Counted from the stretch's first letter, positions 15,274-24,001 are shown. The stretch is DNA of 55,482 nucleotides from Prosthecochloris sp. (GCA_004028745.1 RAZP01000014.1:1-55482); one strand, 5' to 3'. The notes: a model not told the origin generated them from the sequence alone. Numbers and translations: made by a program.

Positions 15274-15657
15274 ATGAAATCATTTTTCTCTATCGCACTT
15301 ATCGGCTTGTTGAGCCTTTTTGTTGTTTCTCCAGCTTTTGCCGGACCTGACCGCAAAGTAGAACGGGCTGCGTTGTCACAGCTCATGCAAGCTATTTCAG
15401 ATAATGATTATGAAGCTTTTCTATCCAACGGAACTCCAGAGTTTAAAAAAAACGTCACGAAGCAGGCTTTTGACTCGGTTACAAGTCAGCTCGGTCAATT
15501 GATCAGGGCAGGATATACCACAGAATATTTATCGAAGCTTTACCAAAGAGGAACAATCGTTCATTTGTGGAAAATCAGTTACGTGAACAGCAAGGAGAAT
15601 TCACTGGCAAAGTTGATTATGATTGATGACAAAGTAGCAGGTTTTTGGCTCCTTTAG
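15274..15657 (+). CDS. Small exported protein of unknown function
   Basis: A 127-residue protein with a clear signal peptide (MKSFFSIALIGLLSLFVVSPAFA, cut after about residue 23). The mature part (about 104 residues) has an N-terminal helix pair (ERAALSQLMQAISDNDYEAFLSNGTPEF) and a beta-rich second half ending in DKVAGFWLL. The shape resembles DUF3887/NTF2-like periplasmic folds, but I cannot assign a family. It lies between flavodoxin and ferritin with its own gaps on both sides. Confidence 0.7.
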   Translation: MKSFFSIALIGLLSLFVVSPAFAGPDRKVERAALSQLMQAISDNDYEAFLSNGTPEFKKNVTKQAFDSVTSQLGQLIRAGYTTEYLSKLYQRGTIVHLWKISYVNSKENSLAKLIMIDDKVAGFWLL

Positions 15658-15819
15658 TCGAGGCCTGGCTCGCATGAGGGTACCGCTATTAATTGCCGTG
15701 AGTCCCGATTTTATCAAGATACAAGCTGGCGCGGAAACATTTTATGACCTATCCATGTTGTTAGTCGAAAGTTATTCATCGTATTTCCACAACGTAATCA
15801 AGAAAAGGGGTTACCTCTC

Positions 15820-16314
15820 ATGCTAAGCAAAACACTTCAGAAAGCACTCAACGAGCAGATCAACAGGGAATTTTATTCTTCGTATCTCTACCTTTCAATG
15901 GCAGCCTACTCAGAATCACATAATCTTCCCGGGTTTGCCCACTGGATGAAACTGCAGCAGCAGGAAGAGGTCGGCCATGCCATGAAGATCTACAAATATG
16001 TTCATGAAAGGGGTGGCCGCGTGGAGCTTGGCGCTATCGAACAACCTCCTGCTGATTTCAAATCGCCCACAGCGTTGTTTCAGGATGTACTGAATCATGA
16101 ACGCTCTATCACCGCTCACATCAACAAGCTTTATGAAAAAGCATTGAAAGAAAACGACTATGCCTCCCAGGTCATGCTGCAGTGGTTTATCGAAGAACAG
16201 GTGGAAGAGGAAGCTTCGGCATCTGCAATCCTTGAAACGCTCAAAATGGCCGGGGAAAAAGGTCAGGCGCTGATCATGCTCGACCGCCAGCTTGCCCGGC
16301 GCGGCCAGCAGTGA
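15820..16314 (+). CDS. ftnA: Non-haem ferritin
   Basis: A 164-residue iron-storage subunit expected to form a 24-mer. The ferroxidase centre is complete: Glu17, Glu50, His53, Glu94, Gln127 and Glu130 all sit at the canonical positions of bacterial FtnA. The protein lacks the haem-binding Met of bacterioferritin. It stands alone between two intergenic regions and ends before a very strong terminator. I see no match to the shared operator motif upstream, consistent with ferritins often being regulated oppositely to uptake genes. Confidence 0.95.
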   Translation: MLSKTLQKALNEQINREFYSSYLYLSMAAYSESHNLPGFAHWMKLQQQEEVGHAMKIYKYVHERGGRVELGAIEQPPADFKSPTALFQDVLNHERSITAHINKLYEKALKENDYASQVMLQWFIEEQVEEEASASAILETLKMAGEKGQALIMLDRQLARRGQQ

Positions 16315-16446
16315 GAGAAAGTAAGTCAAAAGTAAAAAAAGAAGAGAGAGGGAAAAGCCTGGAAACCAATATTGCGAGAGGACGAGGAAAATTGAGTTTG
16401 CGGTCCTCAGTAGGCAGTCCTTAGCATCCATATCCTCTTTGAATGT

Positions 16447-16500
16447 TCAGGGTATTGTTGTTTTACTTACGCAAAAACAACAATACCCTGATTTATTTTC
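16447..16500 (+). terminator. Strong hairpin terminator after ferritin
   Basis: A perfect 18-bp stem, TCAGGGTATTGTTGTTTT at 16,447-16,464 with its complement at 16,474-16,491, has a 9-base loop and is followed by a T-rich stretch. It lies 130 bases after the ferritin stop. Confidence 0.8.
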
Positions 16501-16579
16501 ATGGTTCCTTTAATTCGAAAAAATTCCTGCTAATTCGTGGACAAAACTCATCCCCAATCACTATTCACCATTCACGATC

Positions 16580-17440
16580 TCACACATCCACAAACCTCTG
16601 CGTAAATGTCCTGTCCGCATGTATGGTAATCTCACTGTACCGACGGGGATTGTAGCTGAAGCTTCCGCCGTTAACAACCTTGATACCACCGGCCGTATAG
16701 GTTTGGAAACGGTGAAAATGACCATGGAGAATGACTTGAGCGTTCAGATGCTGCATGGTCTGTAGGAGCTCATCCCGGTTTTTCAGCTCCATGGTCCAGT
16801 CAAACGCCTGGTCGATCAATGCGTCCGTCCCGTAGATCCGGCAGGCATGATGAATAACCCCGATTACAAAACTGTCCCGGAGGGCCTTATCCACCGAAGG
16901 ATCGAAAAGAGCCCCGAGCTCGCCCCGGCTAACATTTCCCCTCGCCCCCAAAGGATTATCGATATTGTTCCAGGGAAAAACAGTGTTGACCACGACAAGT
17001 GAAATTTTGACCCCCCCATAATCCAGCACCTTGATATAAGGAAAACCGGTAACGGTGTCATCTCCGGTTATCAATTCCCTGAAAAGGCTGGAAAACTCAT
17101 TCATCTTTTTCCGGAGCCTTTTCGCTCTTCCGTCGGCATCGGGATTCAATGCGTTGTAGATTCGCATCTCCTCTTCGAGATTGATAAGATCGTGGTTGCC
17201 GGGAATGATGGTTGCCTTGTCCCAGGAATACAGTCCTTTGTTCTGCAGCACCTCCCTGATCACCAACCAGTCGCCCGGATCGGTCGAATTGAAAAGGTCA
17301 CCGGAAATAACGATATGGCTGCAGCCAGCGTCGATAACGGCGTTCAGTAACGCCTCCAGGCGGGCAAGCCCACGGCCATCACGCTTCCCGGCAAGATGCA
17401 GATCGGAGAAATGAGCCAGCTTTATGCTTGTTTCGGACAA
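16580..17440 (-). CDS. Calcineurin-like metallophosphoesterase
   Basis: A 286-residue soluble binuclear metallophosphoesterase. The ordered motifs are FSDLHL (about 11-16), ISGDLFN (about 45-51), PGNHD (about 79-83), VIHHAC (about 196-201) and LHGHFHRF (about 238-245), giving all expected Asp/Asn/His metal ligands. The substrate cannot be told; relatives act on cyclic nucleotides, lipid A precursors or nucleic acids. No ATG precedes the first motif within the open frame. A TTG at 17,440 with AGAGG just upstream is the likely start, so expression may be low. Confidence 0.82.
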   Translation of the reverse strand: MSETSIKLAHFSDLHLAGKRDGRGLARLEALLNAVIDAGCSHIVISGDLFNSTDPGDWLVIREVLQNKGLYSWDKATIIPGNHDLINLEEEMRIYNALNPDADGRAKRLRKKMNEFSSLFRELITGDDTVTGFPYIKVLDYGGVKISLVVVNTVFPWNNIDNPLGARGNVSRGELGALFDPSVDKALRDSFVIGVIHHACRIYGTDALIDQAFDWTMELKNRDELLQTMQHLNAQVILHGHFHRFQTYTAGGIKVVNGGSFSYNPRRYSEITIHADRTFTQRFVDV

Positions 17441-17598
17441 AACCTCTGGATGATTTCCGGACTCCTCGAAAAATTCACATATTTGAGGCGCCGTTTAGTG
17501 ATAGAAACTTGTAAATTACTGCCGTTTAAAATAGCGATTCAACAGCAACTATACATAAGACTTTTCTTACATCTTACACTATTTTCACTATATCATTT

Positions 17599-19710
17599 AT
17601 GCGCCATAAAATATCAGCATTGAAGAAATTGTCCCGTAACCTCTGGTGGTCCTGGGATACCGAAGCCAAAGAACTGTTCAAGGAACTGTCGCCACTTCTC
17701 TGGGAACGGGTCAATCACAATCCGGTCGAGCTCCTTCACCATATCTCGAACGATGAACTTCAAGCACGTCTTGATTGTGAGTTCAGCGAGAAGCTCGAAA
17801 GCGTCACGAAACGTTTCGAAGAATATCTCGCAACACAGGATACATGGGCGGCAAAGCATGCCCCCTCTCTTACAGAAAAAACAGTTGCCTATTTCAGTGC
17901 CGAATTCGGTATCCATGAAAGCGTCAGGATCTATTCAGGCGGACTGGGGGTCCTTTCAGGTGATCACATTAAATCAGCCAGCGATCTGGGACTGAATTTT
18001 GTAGGGGTCACACTGTTCTACAAAGAGGGTTATTTCCTTCAGAGCCTCAACAGAGAAGGCTGGCAGACTGAAGAGTATCCCCTGCAGTACCCGGAAAGTC
18101 TGCCGCTGGAGAAAGTAACCGATTCCGAAGGCAAAGACCTGATCATCTCTCTCGACATTGCACAGAGCGAAGTGTTTGCGCAGGCTTGGTTCCTGAACGT
18201 AGGCAGAGCCAGACTCTATCTTCTCGACACCAATATTCCCGCCAACGAGTCGCATTACCGGGACATCTGTTCTAGAGTCTACGGCGGTGACCAGAACATG
18301 CGCATCAATCAGGAGATCGTGCTCGGTATTGGCGGCGTCAAGCTGCTCAGGACTCTTGGAATTAATCCGGTCGTTTACCATATGAACGAAGGGCACTCGG
18401 CTTTTCTGATAATTGAACTTCTTGCCGCAGAACTCGCGAAAGGCAAAGAGTTTGAAGAAGCAAAAGCAAACGTAAAGGAACAGTGTGTCTTCACCACACA
18501 TACTCCCGTAGCCGCAGGCCATGATCGCTTTTCACGTGACATGATGCACTACTCTCTCGACAAATATCTCAATAAAACCGGCATAGCTTTCGATGATTTC
18601 ATGAGGACAGGCTCGGAAGACCAGTCGAATCTTCACGGTCTGTTCACGATGACGGTTCTTGCACTCAACCTCTCCCGCACCGCAAACGGAGTGTCGAAAC
18701 TGCACGGAGAAGTTTCACGTGAGATGTGGCAGCATATTTATGCCGTTGACTCTCCGGGCGATGTCCCAATAGGGCATATCACAAATGGAGTACATACGGC
18801 AAGCTGGAACAGTGGCAGAACTGATAAATTCTGGCGTCAATACACGGACAATCTCGAAACATTGACAGCGTCTCCTGATGCAGCATCGGAAATTGTTGCA
18901 AAAGTAACTGATGAAGAACTCTGGAGCCTTCGTTACCGTCTCAAGCGAAACCTGATCGATTTTATCTATCGATACCTTTCCAACCAGCTATTTCATCAGC
19001 ATGCCTATACTGTATACCTTGAGGACGAGTCGTCAAAATCAAGCAAAAACCCGTTATCTCCTGATGTTCTGACCATAGGATTCGCAAGACGTTTCGCCAC
19101 CTACAAAAGGGCTCCGCTGATTTTCTCTGATATAGAACGTCTGACGAGGCTGGTGAACCACCCGACGATGCCTGTCCAGATTATTTTTGCAGGGAAAGCC
19201 CATCCTCATGATGATGCCGGGAAACACTATATACAGCAGATTGTAGAGCATACCCGTCTTCCCCAGTTCAAGGGGAAAATCATCTTTCTTGAAAATTACA
19301 ACCTCGGGGTAGCAAAGCGCATGATATCCGGTGTCGATGTCTGGCTCAACAATCCAATCAGGCCAATGGAGGCAAGCGGAACATCCGGGCAGAAAACCGC
19401 TCTTCATGGAGGTCTCAATTTCAGTATCCCCGATGGCTGGTGGCCTGAAGCCTATAATGGCGAAAACGGCTGGTCTATTGGAAGCGGTGAACAGCTTGAC
19501 AACCATCAGGACCAGGACCGTCATGACGCCGCAAAGCTCTACGATGTTCTTGAAAACCAGATTATCCCTACATTTTATGACCGGAACGTGAATAATATCC
19601 CGGTCAAATGGCTGAAAAAGGTTCGCAACGCCATAACCACTATAGGCCCTGTTTATAATACACACCGCATGGTTAAAGACTACACTTTACAATATTATCT
19701 TAAGGATTAG
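17599..19710 (+). CDS. glgP: Alpha-glucan (glycogen/maltodextrin) phosphorylase
   Basis: Releases glucose-1-phosphate from glycogen or maltodextrin; a GT35-family, PLP-dependent cytoplasmic enzyme. At 703 residues it belongs to the shorter alpha-glucan phosphorylase class. It starts with the usual RNLWWSWDTEAKELF segment. Further landmarks are YFSAEFGIHESVRIYSGGLG (about 95-114), YHMNEGHSAF (about 260-269), FTTHTPVAAGHDRF (about 297-310) and, near the C-terminus, EASGTSGQKTALHGGLNFS, where the PLP lysine should be sought. pyrD follows 35 bases downstream, so the two may be co-transcribed though unrelated in function. Confidence 0.92.
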   Translation: MRHKISALKKLSRNLWWSWDTEAKELFKELSPLLWERVNHNPVELLHHISNDELQARLDCEFSEKLESVTKRFEEYLATQDTWAAKHAPSLTEKTVAYFSAEFGIHESVRIYSGGLGVLSGDHIKSASDLGLNFVGVTLFYKEGYFLQSLNREGWQTEEYPLQYPESLPLEKVTDSEGKDLIISLDIAQSEVFAQAWFLNVGRARLYLLDTNIPANESHYRDICSRVYGGDQNMRINQEIVLGIGGVKLLRTLGINPVVYHMNEGHSAFLIIELLAAELAKGKEFEEAKANVKEQCVFTTHTPVAAGHDRFSRDMMHYSLDKYLNKTGIAFDDFMRTGSEDQSNLHGLFTMTVLALNLSRTANGVSKLHGEVSREMWQHIYAVDSPGDVPIGHITNGVHTASWNSGRTDKFWRQYTDNLETLTASPDAASEIVAKVTDEELWSLRYRLKRNLIDFIYRYLSNQLFHQHAYTVYLEDESSKSSKNPLSPDVLTIGFARRFATYKRAPLIFSDIERLTRLVNHPTMPVQIIFAGKAHPHDDAGKHYIQQIVEHTRLPQFKGKIIFLENYNLGVAKRMISGVDVWLNNPIRPMEASGTSGQKTALHGGLNFSIPDGWWPEAYNGENGWSIGSGEQLDNHQDQDRHDAAKLYDVLENQIIPTFYDRNVNNIPVKWLKKVRNAITTIGPVYNTHRMVKDYTLQYYLKD

Positions 19711-19745
19711 CCATTCGGCTATCGAGCTGTCAAGCCATTGAAAGA

Positions 19746-20690
19746 ATGACCCGATACACTGAACATAATTCCACAAGATCGTCGGCCGTCTCTCTCGGAC
19801 GGGGACTCGACCTGCGCTCGCCGGTGCTTCTCGCTTCGGGAACAGTTTCATATGGCGAAGAACTGAACATGCTTACTGATTTGGGGAAAATCGGCGGTAT
19901 TGTCACCAAAGCTATCTCTCCCGAACTCCGCACAGGCAATCCGCCGCAGCGCATAGCGGAAACTCCCTGCGGCATGATCAACGCAATCGGGCTTGCAAAC
20001 GTCGGACTGGACAGGTTTGTAGCGGAAAAAATCCCTTTCCTGGAGCAGCTCGATACTGCGGTTATCGTCAACATAGCAGGCAAATCCATTGACGACTACT
20101 GTACGGTTATCGAACGTCTTGAATCCTGTGCATGTATCAACGCTTATGAAATAAACCTCTCCTGTCCCAACGTCAAGGGAGAGTGCATGATCATGGGCGT
20201 AAGCCGGGACGCAACTTTCGAGATCATCTCGAAGCTGCGTACGATCACCGATCGCCACCTCATGGTGAAGCTCACTCCCAACGTCACTTCCATCAGCTCC
20301 ATCGCGCTTGCTGCCGAGGAAGCCGGTGCTGATTCGGTATCACTGATCAACACGTTAGTGGGAATGGCAGTCGATTACAAGAAAAGAAAACCTCTTCTCG
20401 CCAACGTCACTGGTGGCCTCTCCGGCCCCGCCATTAAACCGGTCGCTCTTGCAAAAGTTTGGGAGGTCTACAACGCAGTAAAGATTCCGGTTGTCGGCAT
20501 GGGCGGCATCTCCTGCTTTCAGGACGCCATGGAATTTCTCGTCACCGGTTCACGCGCCATCCAGATAGGCACCATGAACTTCGTCGACCCCGACATCGGC
20601 GAAACCATCGCCGACGCCATCGAAGAGTTCTTCACAGCACCGGAAAATCCGACGATCGAGGAGTATGTAGGGAGTTTGATTGTGGGGTAA
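19746..20690 (+). CDS. pyrD: Dihydroorotate dehydrogenase, class 1B catalytic subunit
   Basis: Fourth step of UMP synthesis, oxidising dihydroorotate to orotate with FMN. The 314-residue protein has INAIGLANVGLD (about 78-89), the catalytic-cysteine region EINLSCPNVKG (about 136-146, Cys as base, typical of class 1), KLTPNV, the Asn/Thr pair INTLVGMAVD, and the FMN phosphate loop GMGGISCFQDAMEFL...GSRAIQIGT. The NAD-dependent class 1B form would need a PyrK subunit, which is not adjacent. The next gene downstream is convergent. Confidence 0.93.
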   Translation: MTRYTEHNSTRSSAVSLGRGLDLRSPVLLASGTVSYGEELNMLTDLGKIGGIVTKAISPELRTGNPPQRIAETPCGMINAIGLANVGLDRFVAEKIPFLEQLDTAVIVNIAGKSIDDYCTVIERLESCACINAYEINLSCPNVKGECMIMGVSRDATFEIISKLRTITDRHLMVKLTPNVTSISSIALAAEEAGADSVSLINTLVGMAVDYKKRKPLLANVTGGLSGPAIKPVALAKVWEVYNAVKIPVVGMGGISCFQDAMEFLVTGSRAIQIGTMNFVDPDIGETIADAIEEFFTAPENPTIEEYVGSLIVG

Positions 20691-20729
20691 TAAAAGACGT
20701 TGATTGTCTAACACAAGCAAACCAGGCGC

Positions 20730-21659
20730 TCATTGAAAAGGAAGCGTCTGCTGAGCCTGCTGGATAGCGACTTCTTCCGGCAAACCATCAAAACGCAATT
20801 GGCTTTCTTTAGCATAGTCGGCTCTAAGTTCCACACCTAACCACTTCCGTTTAAGGCCTTCAGCTACATACCCGGTGGTATTGCTCCCCGCAAACGGATC
20901 AAGCACCAAATCCCCTGGATTTGTCAGAAACTCTATAAAAAATCTTGGCAACTCTGCAGGGAAACGGGCTGGATGTACTTTCTTACCGGCAATTCGGCTA
21001 CTCTTTACATAGGCGCTATTCGATTCATTATTGCCGCACTGGATAAGATTCGATGGGATCGAACCCCCACGGTCTTTTGCAAAAGCTCCAGTGACCACAT
21101 GACCACTAGGTCGTATCGTTTGCTTTACGCCGCGTTTTATCAGCCGCTTCATATCGTCGCTGTATGGCTGGAGAACCTTTCGATTATCAGCTTGCGCCAT
21201 CGGATCTTTAACAAGCCAAAAAATATACTCGACGCTGTCTTTTACGCGAATCCGGCGAACATTAACCCACTCAGCGGGAGCCGGCATTTTTGCTGGATTG
21301 AACCAGAAAAATTCTTGGGCCAAATCATATCCGATTTTGTCAACAAGTGCAAGCAGAAGCCGATAATGATAGAGACTGCGAACAGGCAAGCCCGGCTGCC
21401 AAGAGCCACCAATATTAAGTACAAAGGAACCAGATGGCTTTATAAGTCTTTTGATTTCGGAAGCAAAAGGCATAAACCAATCAATGTAATCCTGCTGACT
21501 GGCATTTCCGTACTCTTTTTTAAAATGCAACGCATAAGGCGGACTTGTAACCACCAAATCAATCGAGTTGTCAGGCAATTGTCGCATAAATTCAAGGCCA
21601 TCAGCACAAAATAACGCCCCAAACTCTGTTTTGTAGATCGGTTTAGACTGAATATGCAT
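20730..21659 (-). CDS. Type II DNA methyltransferase (TSPPY, N4-cytosine or N6-adenine)
   Basis: A 309-residue modification methyltransferase. The catalytic motif IV TSPPY is near the N-terminus (about 39-43) and the AdoMet motif I DPFAGSNTTG is near the C-terminus, the beta-class order. TSPPY is most common in N4-cytosine enzymes. I chose the ATG at 21,659 over an adjacent TTG. The start overlaps the end of the probable restriction endonuclease gene upstream, so the two form a compact restriction-modification operon with the nuclease first. Recognition sequence unknown. Confidence 0.87.
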   Translation of the reverse strand: MHIQSKPIYKTEFGALFCADGLEFMRQLPDNSIDLVVTSPPYALHFKKEYGNASQQDYIDWFMPFASEIKRLIKPSGSFVLNIGGSWQPGLPVRSLYHYRLLLALVDKIGYDLAQEFFWFNPAKMPAPAEWVNVRRIRVKDSVEYIFWLVKDPMAQADNRKVLQPYSDDMKRLIKRGVKQTIRPSGHVVTGAFAKDRGGSIPSNLIQCGNNESNSAYVKSSRIAGKKVHPARFPAELPRFFIEFLTNPGDLVLDPFAGSNTTGYVAEGLKRKWLGVELRADYAKESQLRFDGLPEEVAIQQAQQTLPFQ

Positions 21660-22179
21660 CAATTATGTCTTGAAAACGTGAAAACCATCTTGGCTTTTTT
21701 TCACCTACCTCATCTGGAATGGAGTGCATAACCTGGAGTTTGTCGGGATGATTTCGATGACCGGGAAGTTCTTGGACCAATGCGTACCGGAACTGGCTCC
21801 AATCCCTGGTTAAACGACCGACACAGACAGCAACAACATCGAAATGATCTCGGTCGTAAAAGCGGCTACTCGGATCGCTCTTGGCTGCTCGCGTTTTTTG
21901 CAGCTCAACTTTTGGTTTCTGGCCATTGCGAATGGTCTTTACTTCAACCCTTATGGTTATTCCAGACAAAGTTACTACGGTATAGTCATGCATCCCGTCA
22001 ACATCATGGCTCTCGTAACCGCTCAACCAGCCTTCTCTGGAGGCAATGCGTAGTTTCCTCTCGAAATGTACTTCTGCTACAGCCCCTTCTAATGCGACTT
22101 TCAGGCGAAACCGCTTGTCAATGGCATCGAGTAACTCTTGGGCAGTTAGGCCATATTTCAATTCGAGAGCATGAGGCAT
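21643..22179 (-). CDS. Probable type II restriction endonuclease (PD-(D/E)XK-like)
   Basis: A 178-residue protein with no family I can name. Its centre reads DYTVVTLSGITIRVEVKT, giving Asp65, Glu79, Val80 and Lys81, an acceptable PD-(D/E)XK nuclease active site on a beta-hairpin, followed by a basic stretch (RNGQKPKVELQKTRAAK) suited to DNA contact. It overlaps the downstream methyltransferase gene by 17 bases. Partnership with a type II methyltransferase is the main ground for the call. A non-nuclease accessory protein cannot be excluded. Confidence 0.65.
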   Translation of the reverse strand: MPHALELKYGLTAQELLDAIDKRFRLKVALEGAVAEVHFERKLRIASREGWLSGYESHDVDGMHDYTVVTLSGITIRVEVKTIRNGQKPKVELQKTRAAKSDPSSRFYDRDHFDVVAVCVGRLTRDWSQFRYALVQELPGHRNHPDKLQVMHSIPDEVGEKKPRWFSRFQDIIDAYSV

Positions 22180-22451
22180 AAATCAGTATAGCGAAAATCT
22201 TGATCTGACGGTAACCTTCTGGAGCCTTTCAGCCATTATCATAATCGAAATGTAATAGCAGTTTAATTCCAAAACGACATTCCTTACTGTCAAGTGAAGA
22301 TAATTTACTTTCTCGCCTCACGCAATCATGACAATCAATGCCCCTCTAATAAATACATCATTTAGCTTTTTCTTACCGCAATCTCTTCAAAATCATACAG
22401 ACCTTGCCTGATTTTGGTAGATAACGCGCAACGCGTATTGGCAATCTCAAT
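22180..22451. other. Gene-free stretch before the toxin-antitoxin locus
   Basis: About 270 AT-rich bases between the restriction gene and the toxin-antitoxin promoter. I see no open frame with family features, no tRNA and no clear terminal repeats. Confidence 0.5.
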
Positions 22452-22480
22452 TTGACAAATGTTCTCATTTATGCTAACTT
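22452..22480 (+). promoter_or_regulatory. Sigma70-type promoter of the toxin-antitoxin locus
   Basis: A consensus -35 box TTGACA (22,452-22,457) and a -10 box TAACTT (22,475-22,480) are separated by 17 bases. The boxes end only six bases before the toxin gene's original ATG at 22,487, so the transcript would be leaderless or very short-leadered, or the ATG was not the original start. Confidence 0.6.
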
Positions 22481-22486
22481 TGGTTT

Positions 22487-22806
22487 ATGAGATACGAGAT
22501 CGAATACTTTCATCCTCGAATCTTGAAAGAAATCGAAGGATAGTCAAACTCTATCAAGGCTGACTATGCTCGCTTGATTGAGTTGCTCATCGACTTCGGT
22601 CCCAACTTAAGGATGCCCCATTCAAAAGCTATGGGCGATGGACTTTTTGAAATCAGGCCGAAAGGAAAGGCTGGGATAGGCAGAGCATTGTATTGCTTTG
22701 TCAAAGGAAAGCGCATCATCATCCTGCATGCTTTCATCAAAAAGTCTCAGGCAACCCCTCAAAAAGAATTAATCATTGCGCGTAAACGAATGAAGGAGGT
22801 AAAATA
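22487..22806 (+). pseudogene. RelE/HigB-like toxin gene interrupted by an in-frame TAG
   Basis: Reading from ATG 22,487 gives MRYEIEYFHPRILKEIEG, then TAG at 22,541-22,543, then an uninterrupted frame continuing SNSIKADYARLIELLIDFGP and ending RKRMKEVK. The full reading matches phage-derived Gp49/HigB-type mRNA interferases (about 105 residues), including HSKAMGDGLFEIRPKG and GRALYCFVKGKRIIILHAFIKK. A Trp is usual at the stop position, so a single TGG to TAG change explains the break. A shortened product could still start from the TTG at 22,574 but would lack the first strands. The antitoxin gene follows immediately. The toxin is probably inactive unless the amber codon is read through. Confidence 0.8.
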
Positions 22807-23136
22807 ATGGCTGATGTATCATACAAACCTGTCAAGCATAATCATGAAAAGTTTCTTCGTAAGGCCAGAAAGAGTGAAGAGTTTAACAAAGAATATGATG
22901 AGCTTGAATCCCGGTATGCCCTGATCAGGGAACTCCTGCATGCACGTCAACATGCAGGCTTGACACAGGAAGCGGTCGCCAAGAAAATCGGCACAACAAA
23001 AAGCGCTATTTCACGGCTGGAATCCGTAAGCAAACACGCCCCATCAATAGCCACCCTGAAAAAATATGCAAATGCCGTAGGCTGTGAACTTATCATCAAA
23101 CTTGAACCAAAGCCCGAGGCTTCAACAAAAGAGTAA
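22807..23136 (+). CDS. XRE-family helix-turn-helix antitoxin
   Basis: A 109-residue DNA-binding antitoxin and autorepressor. The N-terminal part (about 1-36) is the likely toxin-neutralising region. A lambda-repressor-type HTH spans about 37-98, with RQHAGLTQEAVAKKIGTTKSAISRLES as the recognition helices. The ATG comes right after the toxin frame's stop and is preceded by AAGGAGG, so translation is strong and coupled. It remains intact although the toxin gene is interrupted. Confidence 0.88.
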   Translation: MADVSYKPVKHNHEKFLRKARKSEEFNKEYDELESRYALIRELLHARQHAGLTQEAVAKKIGTTKSAISRLESVSKHAPSIATLKKYANAVGCELIIKLEPKPEASTKE

Positions 23137-23219
23137 AGAAGTTTTGATAACGATGCTTTAGCAGGCACCGGGAGAGAAGAAAGAAATAGAGTGCTTCCAA
23201 TTCTCTAGAGGTAGGCACC

Positions 23220-23256
23220 TAAAAAAACAAAGGCCCCAGAACCATGCCAGGACCTT
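23220..23256 (-). terminator. Probable terminator of the metallopeptidase gene
   Basis: On the minus strand AAGGTCC and GGGCCTT can pair (one G-T pair) around a loop, followed by TTTGTTTTTTT. It lies about 40 bases after the stop at 23,295. Confidence 0.6.
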
Positions 23257-23294
23257 CGCCGGAGAAACGTCTTTATGAGTGGTGAGTCTTTGCC

Positions 23295-23933
23295 TTAGTT
23301 TGAAGCCAGTGTCGGGCTCTGCAGCTGGCTTATAACCTTCGTTATAAAGCTTTCCAGTTCTGCAGGGAACTTCTCCTTGCTTGTCCCATAACCAGGAGCC
23401 GTGTAGTATGCAAACGCTTCCGCCCAGTACTCCTCAAGGTTCTTATTAGCATAGTTGCTCGGGCTGAAACCATACTGCTTCTTCATCTTGCTCACCAGAT
23501 CTCTCCATTCTCTACCGGTAACCTCCAGCCTGTTGTCTATAACATGACCAAACTCGTGACGAAGCGTGTGCTCAAGTCTTCTCGATGAGAAAACTATTTC
23601 ATCCCTTCTGTCATTGTAAAAGCCTCTGTTCGTATCAGTAACGTAAACCACATTCACTCTCGGCAACTCTATACCATAAGCTGCTTCAACTCTGTCCATC
23701 TCCTTGTTGATCCTGTTGAGCTTTGCAAGACGCTGATCCGCAGAAACCTTTTTACCGTAGTGACCATAACCCTTATAAGCGATAAAGTTGTAAGTCTGCT
23801 TCGCTGTTGCCTCTGCTTCCGAAAGCGTTGTTGCAGGTGTGAAGGTAACTGCTGCGTTGACCGGTGCAGCTGCAATCATGGTGATTGCGATAGTTGCTGC
23901 TGAGATAAGTTTTGTGAATGTTGAGCGTTTCAT
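23295..23933 (-). CDS. Secreted HExxH zinc-peptidase-like protein
   Basis: A 212-residue exported protein with a signal peptide (about 1-28, ending VNA-A). The zinc site is HEFGH (126-130), with a downstream glutamate in NLEEYWAEAFAYY (about 166-177) as third ligand, the pattern of gluzincin-type peptidases such as the anthrax lethal factor-like/Mlc titration factor group. The sequence RGFYNDRRDEIVFSSRRLEHTLRHEFGHVID is typical of such enzymes. No accessory domain is present, so the substrate is unknown; peptides or cell-wall proteins outside the cell are possible. The ribosome-binding site appears to be locked in a leader hairpin. Confidence 0.75.
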   Translation of the reverse strand: MKRSTFTKLISAATIAITMIAAAPVNAAVTFTPATTLSEAEATAKQTYNFIAYKGYGHYGKKVSADQRLAKLNRINKEMDRVEAAYGIELPRVNVVYVTDTNRGFYNDRRDEIVFSSRRLEHTLRHEFGHVIDNRLEVTGREWRDLVSKMKKQYGFSPSNYANKNLEEYWAEAFAYYTAPGYGTSKEKFPAELESFITKVISQLQSPTLASN

Positions 23934-23934
23934 G

Positions 23935-24001
23935 ATGACTCTCCGGCTTGTTTTCGTTGACGTTTCTACCTCTGTAGAGGCAACTGCCGGGCCAGAGTCA
24001 T
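23935..24001 (-). promoter_or_regulatory. Leader hairpin sequestering the ribosome-binding site of the peptidase gene
   Basis: On the minus strand ATGACTCT pairs with AGAGTCAT (23,994-24,001 with 23,935-23,942), and the stem continues as CCGGC with GCCGG after a 3-base bulge. The 3' arm contains GGAGAG, the only Shine-Dalgarno candidate, two codons upstream of the ATG at 23,933. Closed, this 13-bp interrupted stem would block initiation. The remaining part of the gap (24,002-24,248) shows no gene. Confidence 0.5.

Noticed and set aside
16443..16655. 70-codon plus-strand frame after ferritin
   Set aside because: It covers the 18-bp terminator stem and runs into the opposite-strand phosphoesterase gene; no protein features.
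20691..23294. Prophage or integrated element carrying the restriction and toxin-antitoxin genes
   Set aside because: No integrase, terminal repeats or attachment-site duplication is visible, so only an accessory island is claimed.
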